The notes beneath the pieces were generated by a model, which did no database searches, was not told the DNA's origin, and was given only the letters and a program-made list of their open reading frames with translations. Shown here in pieces: positions 37,249 to 46,564 of a DNA stretch of 64,000 nt. Position 1 is the stretch's first letter; every line of letters begins with the position of its first letter. A program made the position numbers and the translations under genes. The stretch comes from Olivibacter sp. SDN3. Lineage in GTDB: Bacteria > Bacteroidota > Bacteroidia > Sphingobacteriales > Sphingobacteriaceae. The stretch covers positions 1,922,001-1,986,000 of the forward strand of contig NZ_CP060497.1 of NCBI RefSeq assembly GCF_014334135.1, written 5' to 3'.

Positions 37249-37866
37249 ATGTCAGGAATTATTGGAAAAAAAGTAGGAATGACCAGCATTTTCGATGCCG
37301 GCGGGAAGAATATTCCCTGTACGGTAATTGAAGCTGGCCCGTGCGTGGTAACGCAGATACGCACGGAAGAGAATGACGGTTATGCAGCAATCCAGCTGTC
37401 TTTCGACGAAAAGAAAGAGAAGAACACAGCCGCATCACTGAAAGGGCATTTCGCGAAAGCGAAAACAACGCCTAAGCGTAAGTTGGTAGAATTTGAGGTA
37501 TTCCCTGAAGAGAAGAACCTTGGAGATGTAGTGACGGTTGATATTTTCGCAGAAGGCGATTATATTGATGTCGTGGGTACTTCCAAAGGTAAAGGTTTCC
37601 AGGGCGTTGTGAAACGTCACGGTTTCGCTGGTGTAGGTGGCCAAACTCATGGTCAGCACAACCGCATGCGTGCACCGGGTTCATTAGGTGCTTCATCTTG
37701 GCCTTCTCGCGTATTCAAAGGTATGCGTATGGCCGGCCGCACTGGTGGCGACCGCGTTAAGGTTCAAAACTTACAAGTGTTGAAAGTGTATCCAGAGCAG
37801 AACCTGCTAGTCGTTAGTGGTTCGGTTCCCGGAGCAAAGGGTTCTTACGTAATCGTAGATAAATAA
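37249..37866 (+). CDS. rplC: Large subunit ribosomal protein L3
   Basis: 205 residues. Starts [15 protein letters not shown]. The signature region [24 protein letters not shown] is followed by the conserved [10 protein letters not shown] loop that reaches into the peptidyl transferase area. The conserved Gln in GGQTHGQ is the site methylated by PrmB in other bacteria. First gene of the cluster here: no rpsJ precedes it. Confidence 0.98.
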   Translation: MSGIIGKKVGMTSIFDAGGKNIPCTVIEAGPCVVTQIRTEENDGYAAIQLSFDEKKEKNTAASLKGHFAKAKTTPKRKLVEFEVFPEEKNLGDVVTVDIFAEGDYIDVVGTSKGKGFQGVVKRHGFAGVGGQTHGQHNRMRAPGSLGASSWPSRVFKGMRMAGRTGGDRVKVQNLQVLKVYPEQNLLVVSGSVPGAKGSYVIVDK

Positions 37867-37870
37867 GAAG

Positions 37871-38500
37871 ATGGAAGTACAAGTTTTAAACATTTCAGGT
37901 AAAGAAACAGGTGCCAAGGTGCAACTTCCTGAAGCGGTATTCGGTGTAACGCCTAACGATCACGCTATTTATTTAGACGTAAAACAGTATCTGGCCAACC
38001 AACGTCAAGGTACACACAAATCTAAACAACGTAATGAGATCGCAGGCTCGACGCGCAAATTACACAAACAAAAAGGTACTGGTGGAGCTCGTGCCGGCAG
38101 TATTAAATCACCTTTGTTCAATGGTGGTGGTCGTATTTTCGGTCCTCAGCCCCGTGATTATAGCTTTAAGTTAAACAAAAAGTTGAAAGCGGTTGCTCGT
38201 AAATCTGCTTTAAGTTACAAAGCGCAAGAAAACAACATTTTAATTTTAGATGATGTGAATTTCGATTCGATCAAGACTAAAAACTATGTAAAGCTTATTG
38301 CTGACTTGAATGTAGCTAACGAAAAAACCTTATTGGTTTTACCAGCGTTGAACAAGAATGTTTATTTATCAAGCAGAAATTTGAAGAAGACGAAAGTGAT
38401 TACAGCTGCAGATATCAATACATATGACGTATTGAATGCAAGCAAACTTTTGTTAACTGCAGATACTGTTAAAACATTGGAGGAGGCATTTGCTAAGTAA
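37871..38500 (+). CDS. rplD: Large subunit ribosomal protein L4
   Basis: 209 residues. The N-terminal region carries the internal extended loop RKLHKQKGTGGARAGSIKSPLFNGGGRIFGPQPRDY that lines the exit tunnel. In E. coli L4 also represses the S10 operon; the leader before rplC here is much shorter, so the same control is uncertain. It begins 4 bp after rplC. Confidence 0.98.
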   Translation: MEVQVLNISGKETGAKVQLPEAVFGVTPNDHAIYLDVKQYLANQRQGTHKSKQRNEIAGSTRKLHKQKGTGGARAGSIKSPLFNGGGRIFGPQPRDYSFKLNKKLKAVARKSALSYKAQENNILILDDVNFDSIKTKNYVKLIADLNVANEKTLLVLPALNKNVYLSSRNLKKTKVITAADINTYDVLNASKLLLTADTVKTLEEAFAK

Positions 38501-38501
38501 C

Positions 38502-38792
38502 ATGGAGATTTTAAAGAAACCCGTATTGACAGAAAAAGCATCGATTTTAACAGAAAAATCTAATCGCTATGCTTTTAAAGTGGATCATAGAGCCAATAAA
38601 TTGCAGATTAAAGCTGCTGTTGAACAGATGTTCGGGGTGAACGTTGCTGCTGTAAACACCATGGTTGTTTGCGGAAAAACCAAAAGCCGTTACACTAAAG
38701 CAGGTAATATCACAGGCCGTGCTCCTAAATATAAGAAGGCCATCATTACGTTAAAGGATGGTGAAACAATTGACTTTTACAGTACTATATAA
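38502..38792 (+). CDS. rplW: Large subunit ribosomal protein L23
   Basis: 96 residues from the ATG one base after the rplD stop; a TTG inside rplD is rejected. Starts MEILKKPVLTEKASIL with the usual VEQMFGVNVAAVNTMVVCGK. It sits at the tunnel exit, where it docks trigger factor and SRP. Confidence 0.97.
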   Translation: MEILKKPVLTEKASILTEKSNRYAFKVDHRANKLQIKAAVEQMFGVNVAAVNTMVVCGKTKSRYTKAGNITGRAPKYKKAIITLKDGETIDFYSTI

Positions 38793-38798
38793 TTAAAA

Positions 38799-39622
<824 letters not shown>

Positions 39623-39623
<1 letters not shown>

Positions 39624-39889
39624 TGGCTCGTTCAATAAAAAAAGGTCCTTATATTGATCATAACTTAGAGAGAAAAGTTCTTTCTATGAATGAAACCAAC
39701 AAGAAATCAGTTGTTAAAACTTGGTCGCGTAGATCTATGATTTCTCCAGATTTTGTTGGTCATACCTTCGCAGTTCATAACGGAAATAAATTTATTCCGG
39801 TGTATGTAACCGAGAATATGGTTGGCCATAAATTAGGAGAGTTTGCTCCAACCAGAACATTTAGAGGTCACGCTGAAAAGAAAAAATAA
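39623..39889 (+). CDS. rpsS: Small subunit ribosomal protein S19
   Basis: 88 residues, [15 protein letters not shown] start and the [20 protein letters not shown] core. Located in the 30S head with S13. Translationally coupled to rplB through the 1-base overlap. Confidence 0.98.
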
Positions 39890-39895
39890 TAGGCA

Positions 39896-40330
39896 ATGGA
39901 AGCAACAAATAAAGTAAAGAAGAAAAAATCTGTACTGATAAGAGAGCAAAAAGAACAGGCACAGAAGGGTGGCGCTTCTACTGCCAAATTATTGAACTGC
40001 CCAACGTCTCCACGGAAAATGCGTTTGGTAGTAGATCTTATCAGAGGTGAAAAAGTTGAGAAAGCATTGTATATATTGAAGTATACAAATAAAGAGGCAG
40101 CCGGTAGAGTTGAAAAATTATTATTATCAGCGATTAAGAACTGGGAAGCTAGCAACGAAGATAAACGCGTTGAAGACAGTGAACTTTATGTAAAGGAAGT
40201 TTCTGTCGGAGGCGGTCGTCAATTAAAAAGATTAAGACCTGCACCGCAAGGCCGTGGTTATAGAATCCGTAAGCGTTCGAACCATGTAACCCTTGTTGTT
40301 GACAGCAAAACTACTGAACCACAAAACTAA
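39896..40330 (+). CDS. rplV: Large subunit ribosomal protein L22
   Basis: 144 residues, about 30 longer than E. coli L22 at the N-terminus, where a Lys-rich segment ([22 protein letters not shown]) precedes the core. The core has [18 protein letters not shown] and the beta-hairpin tip region ending [22 protein letters not shown]. It lines the exit tunnel near the macrolide site. Confidence 0.97.
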   Translation: MEATNKVKKKKSVLIREQKEQAQKGGASTAKLLNCPTSPRKMRLVVDLIRGEKVEKALYILKYTNKEAAGRVEKLLLSAIKNWEASNEDKRVEDSELYVKEVSVGGGRQLKRLRPAPQGRGYRIRKRSNHVTLVVDSKTTEPQN

Positions 40331-40339
40331 TTAGGAGAA

Positions 40340-41137
40340 ATGGGACAAAAAGCACATCCAATAGGTAACAGATTAGGAATCATCAAAGGTTGGGATTCTA
40401 ACTGGTTCGGTGGCAACAACTACTCCGATAAATTAGTTGAAGATGAGAAAATCAGAAAGTATCTTTCTGTTCGTATCGCTAAAGGTGGCGTAGCTAAAGT
40501 TGTTATCGAGCGTACATTGAAACGCATTACTGTAACGATTCATACGGCGCGCCCGGGTATTGTTATCGGTAAAGGCGGACAGGAAGTTGATAAAATCAAG
40601 GAAGAGCTTAAAAAGCTTACCAAAAAAGACGTTCAGATTAACATCTTTGAGATCAAACGTCCTGAGCTAGACGCTCAATTAGTCGCAGATGGTGTGGCGA
40701 AGCAATTAGAGGCTCGTATATCATTTCGTCGTGCGATGAAAACAACCATTGCGTCAACTATGCGTATGGGAGCGGAAGGTATCAAAATTATGTGTTCCGG
40801 TCGTTTGGGAGGAGCTGAAATGGCGCGTACCGAACAGTACAAAGAAGGTCGAATTCCATTGCATACTTTTCGTGCTGACATCGACTATGCTTTAACAGAA
40901 GCACACACAACCTATGGTAAAATAGGTGTTAAAGTATGGATTTGTAAGGGCGAAGTTTACGGTAAGCGTGATTTATCTCCAAATGTAGGTCAGGGTAACG
41001 TTAAAGGTAGAGGCGAAGGAGCCGGTAACTTTGGCGGTGATCGTAATAGGGGAGGCAACGACCGTAGAGGAGGAAGAAATGATCGTAGAGGTGGACGTGG
41101 CGGTAACCGCAGCGGCGCCGGTAGAGGGAAAAACTAA
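40340..41137 (+). CDS. rpsC: Small subunit ribosomal protein S3 with Gly/Arg-rich tail
   Basis: 265 residues. The KH domain with GKGG (77-80) and the C-terminal S3 domain end at about residue 217. Residues 218-265 form an added tail dominated by G, R, N and D with RGG repeats ([15 protein letters not shown]). E. coli S3 is 233 residues without such a tail. S3 guards mRNA entry, so the tail may bind mRNA or rRNA (inference). A weak AGGAG precedes the start by 4 bp. Confidence 0.97.
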   Translation: MGQKAHPIGNRLGIIKGWDSNWFGGNNYSDKLVEDEKIRKYLSVRIAKGGVAKVVIERTLKRITVTIHTARPGIVIGKGGQEVDKIKEELKKLTKKDVQINIFEIKRPELDAQLVADGVAKQLEARISFRRAMKTTIASTMRMGAEGIKIMCSGRLGGAEMARTEQYKEGRIPLHTFRADIDYALTEAHTTYGKIGVKVWICKGEVYGKRDLSPNVGQGNVKGRGEGAGNFGGDRNRGGNDRRGGRNDRRGGRGGNRSGAGRGKN

Positions 41138-41155
41138 TTTAGGTATCATGAAAGT

Positions 41156-41170
41156 GCTGCCTTTGGCAGC
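41156..41170 (+). promoter_or_regulatory. Hairpin in the rpsC-rplP gap
   Basis: Perfect 6-bp stem GCTGCC/GGCAGC with a TTT loop. No T run follows. Possible mRNA processing or protein-binding site. Confidence 0.45.
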
Positions 41171-41195
41171 GTTTGATTAATCATATTAAAACACA

Positions 41196-41618
41196 ATGTT
41201 ACAGCCAAAAAGAACGAAGTTCAGAAAGATGCAGAAGGGCCGTATGAAGGGTAATGCCGGACGCGGTGCTGAATTGGCTTTCGGATCTTTCGGTATAAAA
41301 TCATTAGAACCGGCATGGATTACCAGCCGTCAGATTGAAGCGGCTCGTATTGCGGTTACCCGTTATATGAAACGTGAAGGTCAAGTTTGGATCCGTATTT
41401 TTCCTGATAAGCCCGTAACTAAAAAGCCTGCTGAGGTTCGTATGGGTAAAGGTAAAGGTGCACCAGAGTACTGGGTAGCTGTAGTTCGCCCAGGCCGCAT
41501 GTTATTTGAAGCAGAAGGCGTTCCTTTGGAAGTTGCCAAAGAAGCTTTACGCTTAGCTGCACAAAAATTGCCGGTACAAACTAAGTTTGTAATACGTAGA
41601 GATTACGTAGAAGCATAA
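41196..41618 (+). CDS. rplP: Large subunit ribosomal protein L16
   Basis: 140 residues. [19 protein letters not shown] start; [23 protein letters not shown] is the conserved central motif, including the R targeted by the hydroxylase YcfD in E. coli. It contacts the A-site tRNA elbow. It is followed by an unusual 111-bp gap with two competing hairpins. Confidence 0.98.
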   Translation: MLQPKRTKFRKMQKGRMKGNAGRGAELAFGSFGIKSLEPAWITSRQIEAARIAVTRYMKREGQVWIRIFPDKPVTKKPAEVRMGKGKGAPEYWVAVVRPGRMLFEAEGVPLEVAKEALRLAAQKLPVQTKFVIRRDYVEA

Positions 41619-41626
41619 ATCGTCTA

Positions 41627-41666
41627 GCCCACCATTTGTTGGTGGGCCTGCCGTTACCAGGCCCAC
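41627..41666 (+). promoter_or_regulatory. Two mutually exclusive hairpins between rplP and rpmC
   Basis: Stem 1: 41627-41634 with 41640-41647 (8 bp, loop TTTGT). Stem 2: 41642-41650 with 41658-41666 (9 bp, loop CCGTTAC). Both are perfect and share bases 41642-41647, so only one can form. This is the geometry of an attenuator or protein-responsive switch, yet no T run follows either stem. Confidence 0.6.
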
Positions 41667-41729
41667 GTCATTTGATATGATATTTAATTATAACATTTGG
41701 TATAAAAGACAATACACTGAAATAAGAAA

Positions 41730-41960
41730 ATGAAGAATTCAGAAATCTTAGAACTATCAAAAGAGGACTTAGTAGCCCGTATCGCTGAAGAGAAGGCAGG
41801 CCTCAACAAGTTGAAATTTGCTCATGCTGTTTCTGCTATAGAAAATCCATTGCGGATCAATGCCGCCAGAAAAGTAATTGCTCGTTTGCAAACAGAACTT
41901 TCTGCACGCAAAAACGCAGAAAAAAAACAAGCACAGGAAGCAGCCGCTGAAGCACAATAA
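41730..41960 (+). CDS. rpmC: Large subunit ribosomal protein L29
   Basis: 76 residues. Two-helix core MKNSEILELSKEDLVARI...LNKLKFAHAVSAIENPLRINAARKVIARLQTEL plus a short Ala/Glu/Lys-rich C-terminal extension (KNAEKKQAQEAAAEAQ). Binds near the tunnel exit next to L23. Confidence 0.97.
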   Translation: MKNSEILELSKEDLVARIAEEKAGLNKLKFAHAVSAIENPLRINAARKVIARLQTELSARKNAEKKQAQEAAAEAQ

Positions 41961-41972
41961 TTTTAAGTCGAA

Positions 41973-42227
41973 ATGGAAAGAAATTTAAGAAAAACAAGAA
42001 TCGGCTTGGTAGTAAGCAACAAAATGGATAAGTCCATTGTAGTGGCTGTTGAGCGTAAAGTAAAACACCCTATTTATGGTAAATTCGTAAAGAAAACTAC
42101 CAAATTCAAAGCTCATGACGAAGCAAACACCTGTGGTATCGGCGATACGGTGTTGATTATGGAAACTCGTCCGCTGAGTAAAACTAAAAATTGGAGATTA
42201 GTTGAAATTTTAGAAAGGGCTAAGTAA
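41973..42227 (+). CDS. rpsQ: Small subunit ribosomal protein S17
   Basis: 84 residues. [32 protein letters not shown] is the OB-fold start of the family. Ends one base before the rplN start, so the two are translationally coupled. Confidence 0.97.
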   Translation: MERNLRKTRIGLVVSNKMDKSIVVAVERKVKHPIYGKFVKKTTKFKAHDEANTCGIGDTVLIMETRPLSKTKNWRLVEILERAK

Positions 42228-42228
42228 C

Positions 42229-42597
42229 ATGGTACAACAGGAATCAAGACTGACAGTTGCCGATAACAGTGGAGCTAAAGAAGTTTTAGTGATCCGTGTG
42301 TTAGGCGGTACCGGTAAGCGCTATGCATCATTAGGAGACAAAATTGTTGTAACCGTTAAAAGTGCTATCCCTGCCGGAAATATCAAAAAAGGAACAGTAT
42401 CTAAGGCTGTAGTAGTTAGAACAAAAAAAGAAGTACGTCGTAAAGATGGTTCTTATATTCGTTTTGACGATAATGCGGCCGTATTATTAAATAATCAAGA
42501 TGAGCCTCGTGGAACACGTATCTTTGGCCCAGTTGCCAGAGAATTGCGTGAGAAGCAGTTCATGAAAATTGTATCATTAGCACCGGAGGTTTTATAA
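42229..42597 (+). CDS. rplN: Large subunit ribosomal protein L14
   Basis: 122 residues, exact family length. [20 protein letters not shown] start and [28 protein letters not shown] end. Forms intersubunit bridge B8 and binds RsfS in other bacteria. Confidence 0.98.
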   Translation: MVQQESRLTVADNSGAKEVLVIRVLGGTGKRYASLGDKIVVTVKSAIPAGNIKKGTVSKAVVVRTKKEVRRKDGSYIRFDDNAAVLLNNQDEPRGTRIFGPVARELREKQFMKIVSLAPEVL

Positions 42598-42599
42598 AA

Positions 42600-42926
42600 A
42601 TGGGACAGATTAAATTAAAAATCCGTAAAGGCGATTTGGTACAGGTGATTGCCGGTGATTCGAAAGGAACACAAGGTAAGGTTTTAGAAGTGATCGTAGA
42701 TAAAAATAGAGCAATTGTTGAAGGCGCTAATTTAGTTTCGAAACACACTAAACCTAATGCGGCCAACCCTAACGGTGGTATAATAAAAAAAGAAGCACCA
42801 ATTCACATTTCTAACTTAGCGTTGATAGACCCTAAATCGGGTAAAGTTACCCGCGTTGGTCGTCAGAAAAACAGCGAAGGTAAGTTAGTACGTGTGGCAA
42901 AAAAATCAGGGGAGGAGATTAAGTAA
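42600..42926 (+). CDS. rplX: Large subunit ribosomal protein L24
   Basis: 108 residues with the KOW motif ([22 protein letters not shown]). Assembly initiator of the 50S subunit. Its TAA overlaps the rplE ATG by one base. Confidence 0.97.
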   Translation: MGQIKLKIRKGDLVQVIAGDSKGTQGKVLEVIVDKNRAIVEGANLVSKHTKPNAANPNGGIIKKEAPIHISNLALIDPKSGKVTRVGRQKNSEGKLVRVAKKSGEEIK

Positions 42927-43492
42927 TGACTTACGTACCAAGATTAAAAAGTAAATATAACGAAGAAATTCGTACTGCACTGAAAGAAAAGTTTCAGTAT
43001 AAGAGTGTAATGCAAGTTCCTAAGTTGGTGAAAATTTCGCTTAATCAGGGAGTTGGTGGTGCTACTACCGACAAGAAGTTGATCGAAACAGCTATCAATG
43101 AAATGACAACGATTACCGGACAACAGGCAGTTGCGGCAAAATCTAAGAAAGATATTTCTAACTTTAAGTTGCGTAAAGGTATGCCCGTAGGTGTACATGT
43201 TACTTTGCGTGACAGTAAGATGTATGAGTTCTTAGATCGTTTAATAGCAGTTGCGTTACCTCGTATCCGTGATTTTAAAGGAATCAACGATAAGGGTTTT
43301 GACGGTAGGGGCAACTACACCATGGGCGTTACAGAGCAGATTATCTTCCCGGAAATAAATATTGATAAAATCAGTAAAATTATGGGTATGGATATTACCT
43401 TTGTAACCACCGCTCAAACAGATGTAGAAGCGTTGGAATTGCTTAAACAATTCGGTTTACCATTTAAAAATCAAAATACAACTAATGGCTAA
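42926..43492 (+). CDS. rplE: Large subunit ribosomal protein L5
   Basis: 188 residues. Core motifs [17 protein letters not shown] and [32 protein letters not shown]. Binds 5S rRNA. Overlaps rplX by 1 bp and rpsN by 8 bp, so coupling is tight. Confidence 0.98.
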   Translation: MTYVPRLKSKYNEEIRTALKEKFQYKSVMQVPKLVKISLNQGVGGATTDKKLIETAINEMTTITGQQAVAAKSKKDISNFKLRKGMPVGVHVTLRDSKMYEFLDRLIAVALPRIRDFKGINDKGFDGRGNYTMGVTEQIIFPEINIDKISKIMGMDITFVTTAQTDVEALELLKQFGLPFKNQNTTNG

Positions 43493-43754
43493 AGAAGGAA
43501 TTAAAGCACGCGAAGTAAAGCGTGCCAAGTTGGTTGCAAAATACGCTGAGAAGCGTGCTGAATTAAAAGCAGCCGGTGATTATGAAGCATTAGATAAATT
43601 ACCAAAAAATGCATCCCCAGTACGTTTACATAACCGTTGTAAGCTTACAGGACGGCCTAAAGGTTACATGCGCCAGTTTGGCATCTCTCGTGTAACTTTC
43701 CGTGAAATGGCTTTAGCGGGTAAGATCCCAGGGATAAAGAAGGCTTCTTGGTAG
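43485..43754 (+). CDS. rpsN: Small subunit ribosomal protein S14 (zinc-free form)
   Basis: 89 residues, the long form. Only one cysteine ([19 protein letters not shown]), so the CxxC zinc pairs of the short form are absent. The start lies inside the rplE 3' end. Confidence 0.97.
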   Translation: MAKEGIKAREVKRAKLVAKYAEKRAELKAAGDYEALDKLPKNASPVRLHNRCKLTGRPKGYMRQFGISRVTFREMALAGKIPGIKKASW

Positions 43755-43871
43755 TTTAACTGAGTTTTACGTTTACGTGATTAGTTAATAAGTTTAGTGT
43801 AAGCGGACTTTTGACGAGCGTTTACGTAAATTTATTACTTAATAACAAATATTAACAGATAGCAGGTCTGC

Positions 43872-43877
43872 TACTAT
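43872..43877 (+). other. Start of a small palindrome in the rpsN-rpsH gap
   Basis: The 158-bp rpsN-rpsH gap is longer than most in the cluster. It holds a TAGCAG/CTGCTA palindrome with a 2-nt spacer just before 43877 and two GTTTACGT words near 43769 and 43819. No promoter consensus was found. In E. coli S8 represses translation of the spc operon at rplE; whether this gap has a similar role cannot be told. Confidence 0.25.
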
Positions 43878-43912
43878 GAGGTAAAGGAAACCACTATCAC
43901 TATTTATAACAA

Positions 43913-44311
43913 ATGAACACAGATTCAATAGCAGATTACCTTACACGAGTAAGGAATGCCATTAAGGCCAACCACAGGGTTGTTGAAATTCCTGCATCAA
44001 ACCTTAAAAAGGAAATCACAAAGGTTCTTTTTGATAAGGGTTACATTACGAACTATAAGTTTGAGGATTCCAATGTTCAGGGCGTAATCAAAATAGCTTT
44101 GAAATATCATCCAATAACCAAAGTTCCTGCTATTCGCACATTGACCCGTGTGAGTAAACCAGGTTTAAGAAAGTATGCAGGTGTTGAAACTATGCCCCGG
44201 GTTTTAAATGGATTGGGAATTGCCGTCTTATCTACATCGAAGGGTGTAATGACAGATAAAGAGGCCAAAAACCTGAACGTCGGTGGTGAGGTTTTATGTT
44301 ACGTTTATTAA
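43913..44311 (+). CDS. rpsH: Small subunit ribosomal protein S8
   Basis: 132 residues. MNTDSIADYLTRVRNAIKANH start and the VLSTSKGVMTDKEAKNLNVGGEVLCYVY end containing the rRNA-binding STSKG motif. Binds 16S helix 21 and in E. coli is a translational repressor of the spc operon. Confidence 0.98.
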   Translation: MNTDSIADYLTRVRNAIKANHRVVEIPASNLKKEITKVLFDKGYITNYKFEDSNVQGVIKIALKYHPITKVPAIRTLTRVSKPGLRKYAGVETMPRVLNGLGIAVLSTSKGVMTDKEAKNLNVGGEVLCYVY

Positions 44312-44313
44312 TC

Positions 44314-44319
44314 AGGAGG
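44314..44319 (+). promoter_or_regulatory. Full Shine-Dalgarno AGGAGG before rplF
   Basis: AGGAGG lies 10 bp before the rplF ATG, right after the rpsH stop. Almost no other start in this window has an SD of this strength, so it stands out. Confidence 0.5.
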
Positions 44320-44329
44320 AAAACACACA

Positions 44330-44884
44330 ATGTCAAGAATTGGAAAAGCGCCTATCGCTATCCCTGCAGGTGTTACCGTTACGGTGTCTGACAAGAACTT
44401 AGTAACTGTAAAAGGTCCAAAAGGGGAATTAACACAAAATGTAGATTCGGCCATTACCGTAGTTCAAGAAGACGGTAATATCGTTGTTAAGCGTCCTACC
44501 GATAACAAGAACCATAAGTCATTGCATGGATTATATCGTGCCTTGATTAATAATATGGTTGTTGGTGTTACCGAAGGATATAAAACTACTCAAGAATTAG
44601 TTGGGGTAGGATACCGTGCAAGCCATCAGGGAAGCACGTTGGATTTAGTTTTAGGATATTCTCACCACATCGTAATGGTATTACCTAAGGAAGTAAAAGT
44701 TACAACTACTTCGGAAAAGGGTAAGAATCCTACGATTACGTTAGAGTCGATCGATAAGCAATTGATTGGTCAGGTAGCGGCGAAAATCCGTTCATTACGT
44801 GCACCAGAACCTTACAAAGGAAAAGGTATCAAATTTGCTGGTGAAGTATTAAGAAGAAAAGCAGGTAAATCAGCTAAAAAATAA
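44330..44884 (+). CDS. rplF: Large subunit ribosomal protein L6
   Basis: 184 residues, two repeated domains. [19 protein letters not shown] start; the conserved [27 protein letters not shown] end lies near the sarcin-ricin loop. Preceded by a rare strong SD. Confidence 0.98.
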   Translation: MSRIGKAPIAIPAGVTVTVSDKNLVTVKGPKGELTQNVDSAITVVQEDGNIVVKRPTDNKNHKSLHGLYRALINNMVVGVTEGYKTTQELVGVGYRASHQGSTLDLVLGYSHHIVMVLPKEVKVTTTSEKGKNPTITLESIDKQLIGQVAAKIRSLRAPEPYKGKGIKFAGEVLRRKAGKSAKK

Positions 44885-44889
44885 TCATC

Positions 44890-45243
44890 ATGGCAGGAAG
44901 TAAATTATCTCGCAGAGAGCGAATCAAAAAAGGGATCAGAAAACGTTTGACCGGTTCTGCAGAGCGTCCTCGTCTTTCTGTATATAGAAGCAATAAAGGC
45001 ATCTATGCACAGGTTATCGATGATGTTGCTGGTAAAACCCTAGTTTCTGCATCCTCTTCGTCAAAAGACTTTAGCGCCGATGGCACTAAGGTTGAACAGT
45101 CTAAAGCAGTAGGCAAGTTACTTGCCGAAAAAGCGAAAGCAGCAGGAATTAACCAAGTAGTTTTTGACCGTAACGGTTATTTGTACCACGGGCGTGTGAA
45201 ATCGTTGGCAGATGGTGCACGTGAAGGCGGTTTAGACTTTTAA
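44890..45243 (+). CDS. rplR: Large subunit ribosomal protein L18
   Basis: 117 residues. [18 protein letters not shown] core and the [26 protein letters not shown] end are typical. Binds 5S rRNA with L5. Confidence 0.98.
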   Translation: MAGSKLSRRERIKKGIRKRLTGSAERPRLSVYRSNKGIYAQVIDDVAGKTLVSASSSSKDFSADGTKVEQSKAVGKLLAEKAKAAGINQVVFDRNGYLYHGRVKSLADGAREGGLDF

Positions 45244-45256
45244 TTAAAACAGAGAG

Positions 45257-45775
45257 ATGTCAGTAAATAGTATTAAAAGAGTAAAATCAAGCGAAATTGA
45301 ATTAAAGGATCGTTTGGTTAGCATTCAACGTGTTGCCAAGGTTACCAAAGGTGGTCGTACCTTCAGTTTCTCAGCCATCGTAGTGGTAGGTGATGAAAAC
45401 GGAGTTGTCGGTTACGGTTTAGGAAAAGCCAAGGAAGTTACGGAAGCCATTGCCAAAGGTGTTGATGATGCTAAAAAGAATTTAGTTAAAGTTCCCATTA
45501 TTAAAGGTACTGTGCCTCACGCACAGTTAGGTAAATATTCTGGTGGATCTGTACTGATTAAACCAGCGGTTCACGGTACTGGTGTATTAGCAGGTGGTGC
45601 TATGCGTGCGGTATTGGAAAGCGCAGGGGTAACAGATGTATTGGCAAAATCTACAGGTTCTTCTAACCCACACAATGTTGTAAAAGCTACAATCGATGCG
45701 CTGACCAAAATGCGCGACGCTTATACAGTGGCTCAGCACCGTGGTGTAGATTTGAACAAAGTATTTAATGGATAA
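45257..45775 (+). CDS. rpsE: Small subunit ribosomal protein S5
   Basis: 172 residues. The double-stranded RNA-binding-like N-domain has [22 protein letters not shown] and [13 protein letters not shown]; the C-domain has [20 protein letters not shown]. Part of the decoding fidelity centre at the mRNA entry site. Confidence 0.98.
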   Translation: MSVNSIKRVKSSEIELKDRLVSIQRVAKVTKGGRTFSFSAIVVVGDENGVVGYGLGKAKEVTEAIAKGVDDAKKNLVKVPIIKGTVPHAQLGKYSGGSVLIKPAVHGTGVLAGGAMRAVLESAGVTDVLAKSTGSSNPHNVVKATIDALTKMRDAYTVAQHRGVDLNKVFNG

Positions 45776-45780
45776 GCATT

Positions 45781-45960
45781 ATGGCGAAAATAAAAATCAC
45801 TCAGATTAAGAGCGTTATCGACAGAAGCGAGCGCCAGAAGAAAACAATGCAGGCATTAGGTTTAACAAAAATCAATAAGTCTGTAGAAGTTGAAGCTACA
45901 CCGGCAATTATCGGTATGGTTAGAAAAGTTAACCATTTAGTAGCTATAGAGAGTTTGTAA
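45781..45960 (+). CDS. rpmD: Large subunit ribosomal protein L30
   Basis: 59 residues. MAKIKITQIKSVIDRSERQ... ends with RKVNHLVAIESL; the ferredoxin-like L30 fold is recognisable from TMQALGLTKINKSVE and the conserved MVRKVNHLV. It starts 5 bp after rpsE, in the usual spc order. Confidence 0.95.
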   Translation: MAKIKITQIKSVIDRSERQKKTMQALGLTKINKSVEVEATPAIIGMVRKVNHLVAIESL

Positions 45961-46113
45961 TTCATATTGTCTTTAAGAGCTGCTGCCCTACTATTACGAC
46001 GCCTTATGGGAAATGATATTTAGCGCAGTGGCTAATAAAGATGATGGAAGAAGTTTAATCGTTCTCCCTGATTAGTGAAAGCGAAGGGGAACACAACACA
46101 AGTTTATCATATC

Positions 46114-46560
46114 ATGAACTTATCTAATCTAAAACCTGCAGCAGGTTCTGTAAAAAGTAGAAAACGTATCGGTCGCGGTACAGGCTCCGGTCGTGGTGGT
46201 ACTTCTACCCGTGGGCATAAAGGCGCTGGCTCTCGTTCCGGACATAGCACTAAAATAGGTTTCGAAGGCGGACAAATGCCACTTCAAAGACGTGTGCCTA
46301 AAGTCGGGTTTAAAAATCCAAATCGTGTAGAATATGTAGGTATCAATTTGGACGTATTGCAAAGTTTGGCGGAAAAGTATAACTTAACAGTTGTTGATTT
46401 TGATACGTTAAAAGAGCATGGATTGGTGTCCAGAAAAGATTTAATAAAAATACTTGGACGCGGGGAAATAAAAACCAAACTAGAAGTTAAAGCACATGCA
46501 TTCTCTGCTACTGCACAAAAAAATATAGAAGCTGCAGGCGGATCGATCGTAAAACTTTAA
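46114..46560 (+). CDS. rplO: Large subunit ribosomal protein L15
   Basis: 148 residues from the ATG at 46114 (MNLSNLKPAAGSVKSRKRIGRG), the family start; an upstream in-frame ATG at 46075 adds 13 non-conserved residues. The Gly/Arg/Ser-rich N-terminal tail and GFEGGQMPLQRRVPKVGFKNP are classic. The 153-bp gap before it contains a GTTCTCC/GGGGAAC stem. Confidence 0.97.
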   Translation: MNLSNLKPAAGSVKSRKRIGRGTGSGRGGTSTRGHKGAGSRSGHSTKIGFEGGQMPLQRRVPKVGFKNPNRVEYVGINLDVLQSLAEKYNLTVVDFDTLKEHGLVSRKDLIKILGRGEIKTKLEVKAHAFSATAQKNIEAAGGSIVKL

Positions 46561-46564
46561 TTAA

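Noticed and set aside
46075-46113. Longer N-terminus for rplO
   Set aside because: The extra 13 residues are not conserved; the ATG at 46114 gives the standard L15 start.
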